Positions 63,708 through 64,000 of a stretch of DNA of 64,000 bases are shown piece by piece. Source of the DNA: Calorimonas adulescens (GTDB taxonomy: Bacteria > Bacillota > Thermoanaerobacteria > Thermoanaerobacterales > UBA4877); NCBI RefSeq assembly GCF_008274215.1, contig NZ_VTPS01000002.1, positions 115,924 through 179,923 on the forward strand, read 5' to 3'. The notes beneath the pieces were generated by a model. It did not search any database. It was not told where the DNA came from and saw only the letters and a program-made list of their open reading frames with translations. Within the stretch, counting starts at the first letter, position 1, and the number at the start of each line of letters is the position of its first letter. The position numbers were made by a program, and so were the translations under genes.

Positions 63708-64000
63708 TGTACTGGCCCCCGATTATTTGGACTTAAACGACTAACACTCCTCGACTCACATTATTTCTTAAAATTTCTTCATAAAATTTGCTTGGCGTCA
63801 TATAGCCCAGCGATTGATGGGGCCTTATAGTATTGTATTCCATTATAAACTTATCAAGTCCTTTTATAAACGAGCCATATCCTGCAAATTCATTTAGCAT
63901 TATATACTCTTCCTTCAAAGTCCTGAAAAATCGCTCTATGTTAGGATTTCTCTCCGGGGATCTTACAGGTATTCGCTCGTGTAATATACCCTGGCGTTTG
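63708..64000 (-). mobile_element. IS3-family insertion sequence (partial, continues beyond window)
   Basis: The CRISPR repeat is interrupted exactly where TGTACTGGCCCCCGATTA begins, a typical IS3-family end beginning TG. The transposase gene ends 25 bases inside this boundary. Confidence 0.85.
63733..64000 (-). CDS. IS3-family transposase OrfB, C-terminal part
   Basis: The visible C-terminal 88 residues contain the end of the integrase core: RSPERNPNIERFFRTLKEEY with the catalytic Glu, then YNTIRPHQSLGYMTPSKFY, the hallmark of OrfB. The 5' part lies outside the window. No frameshift in the visible part. Confidence 0.92.
   Translation of the reverse strand, partial: KRQGILHERIPVRSPERNPNIERFFRTLKEEYIMLNEFAGYGSFIKGLDKFIMEYNTIRPHQSLGYMTPSKFYEEILRNNVSRGVLVV

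Overview
The window reads as a chromosomal segment of a low-to-moderate-GC, anaerobic, spore-forming and flagellated Firmicute of the class Clostridia, probably a thermophile-type lineage (inference). The grounds are: CIRCE-controlled groESL, a guanine riboswitch before guaB, an S-box before metK, an mbl-flhO-flhP style flagellar/cell-shape cluster, spore proteins (YyaC, a CwlD-like amidase), SLH-domain envelope proteins, an AmmeMemoRadiSam module, a class V fructose-bisphosphate aldolase/phosphatase and NAD-type glutamate dehydrogenase. Most genes lie on the minus strand.

Layout. 1-6015: guaB (3' end outside the window) behind a guanine riboswitch, groESL, an operon of five very small, mostly hydrophobic proteins, a DUF554 membrane protein and an Ogg-type DNA glycosylase. 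6269-10460: glutamate dehydrogenase and a LarA-family racemase diverging from a shared control region, then metK with its SAM riboswitch. 10542-11023: a five-tRNA operon (Pro-Glu-Val-Thr-Tyr). 11206-17612: a secreted phosphodiester-glycosidase protein, YyaC, a chemoreceptor and a CcpA-like LacI regulator with an operator inside its own promoter. 17658-18822: a decayed sodium:neurotransmitter-symporter gene whose tiny MetS-like partner is intact. 18889-22782: the threonine operon (ACT regulator, hom, thrC, thrB). 23460-30473: FAH hydrolase, aroA, class V FBPase, fabZ, flagellar rod genes and mbl. 30538-39914: three large secreted envelope proteins (two SLH, one with eleven IPT/TIG repeats). 40182-47698: a tightly overlapping operon joining a CwlD-like amidase, AmmeMemoRadiSam, MoxR, DUF58, transglutaminase and a Usp protein. 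48704-52806: histidine utilisation genes hutU, ftcD, hutI and a wrecked cyclodeaminase. 53146-55632: ferritin-like protein, cyclase, thioredoxin reductase, MazG-like. 56127-60429: a cellobiose/lactose-type PTS with its PRD regulator.

The most unusual stretch is 55698-56144: ten consecutive hairpins spaced about 41 bases apart. Their stems differ in sequence yet stay paired, the G-U pairs fit only a plus-strand RNA, and the array ends in an intrinsic terminator. No family known to me fits, so it is the best candidate here for an undescribed structured RNA. The right end is accessory DNA: a defective Tn7/Mu-style insertion element (DUF6431 protein, DDE transposase and ExeA-type ATPase, all broken) and an IS3-family element flank a CRISPR array of eight intact repeats that is cut inside a repeat on both sides; no cas gene is present.

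Limits: all calls come from reading the sequence and from family knowledge. No database search, folding program or comparative genome was used, and exact start codons are inferred from ribosome-binding sites.
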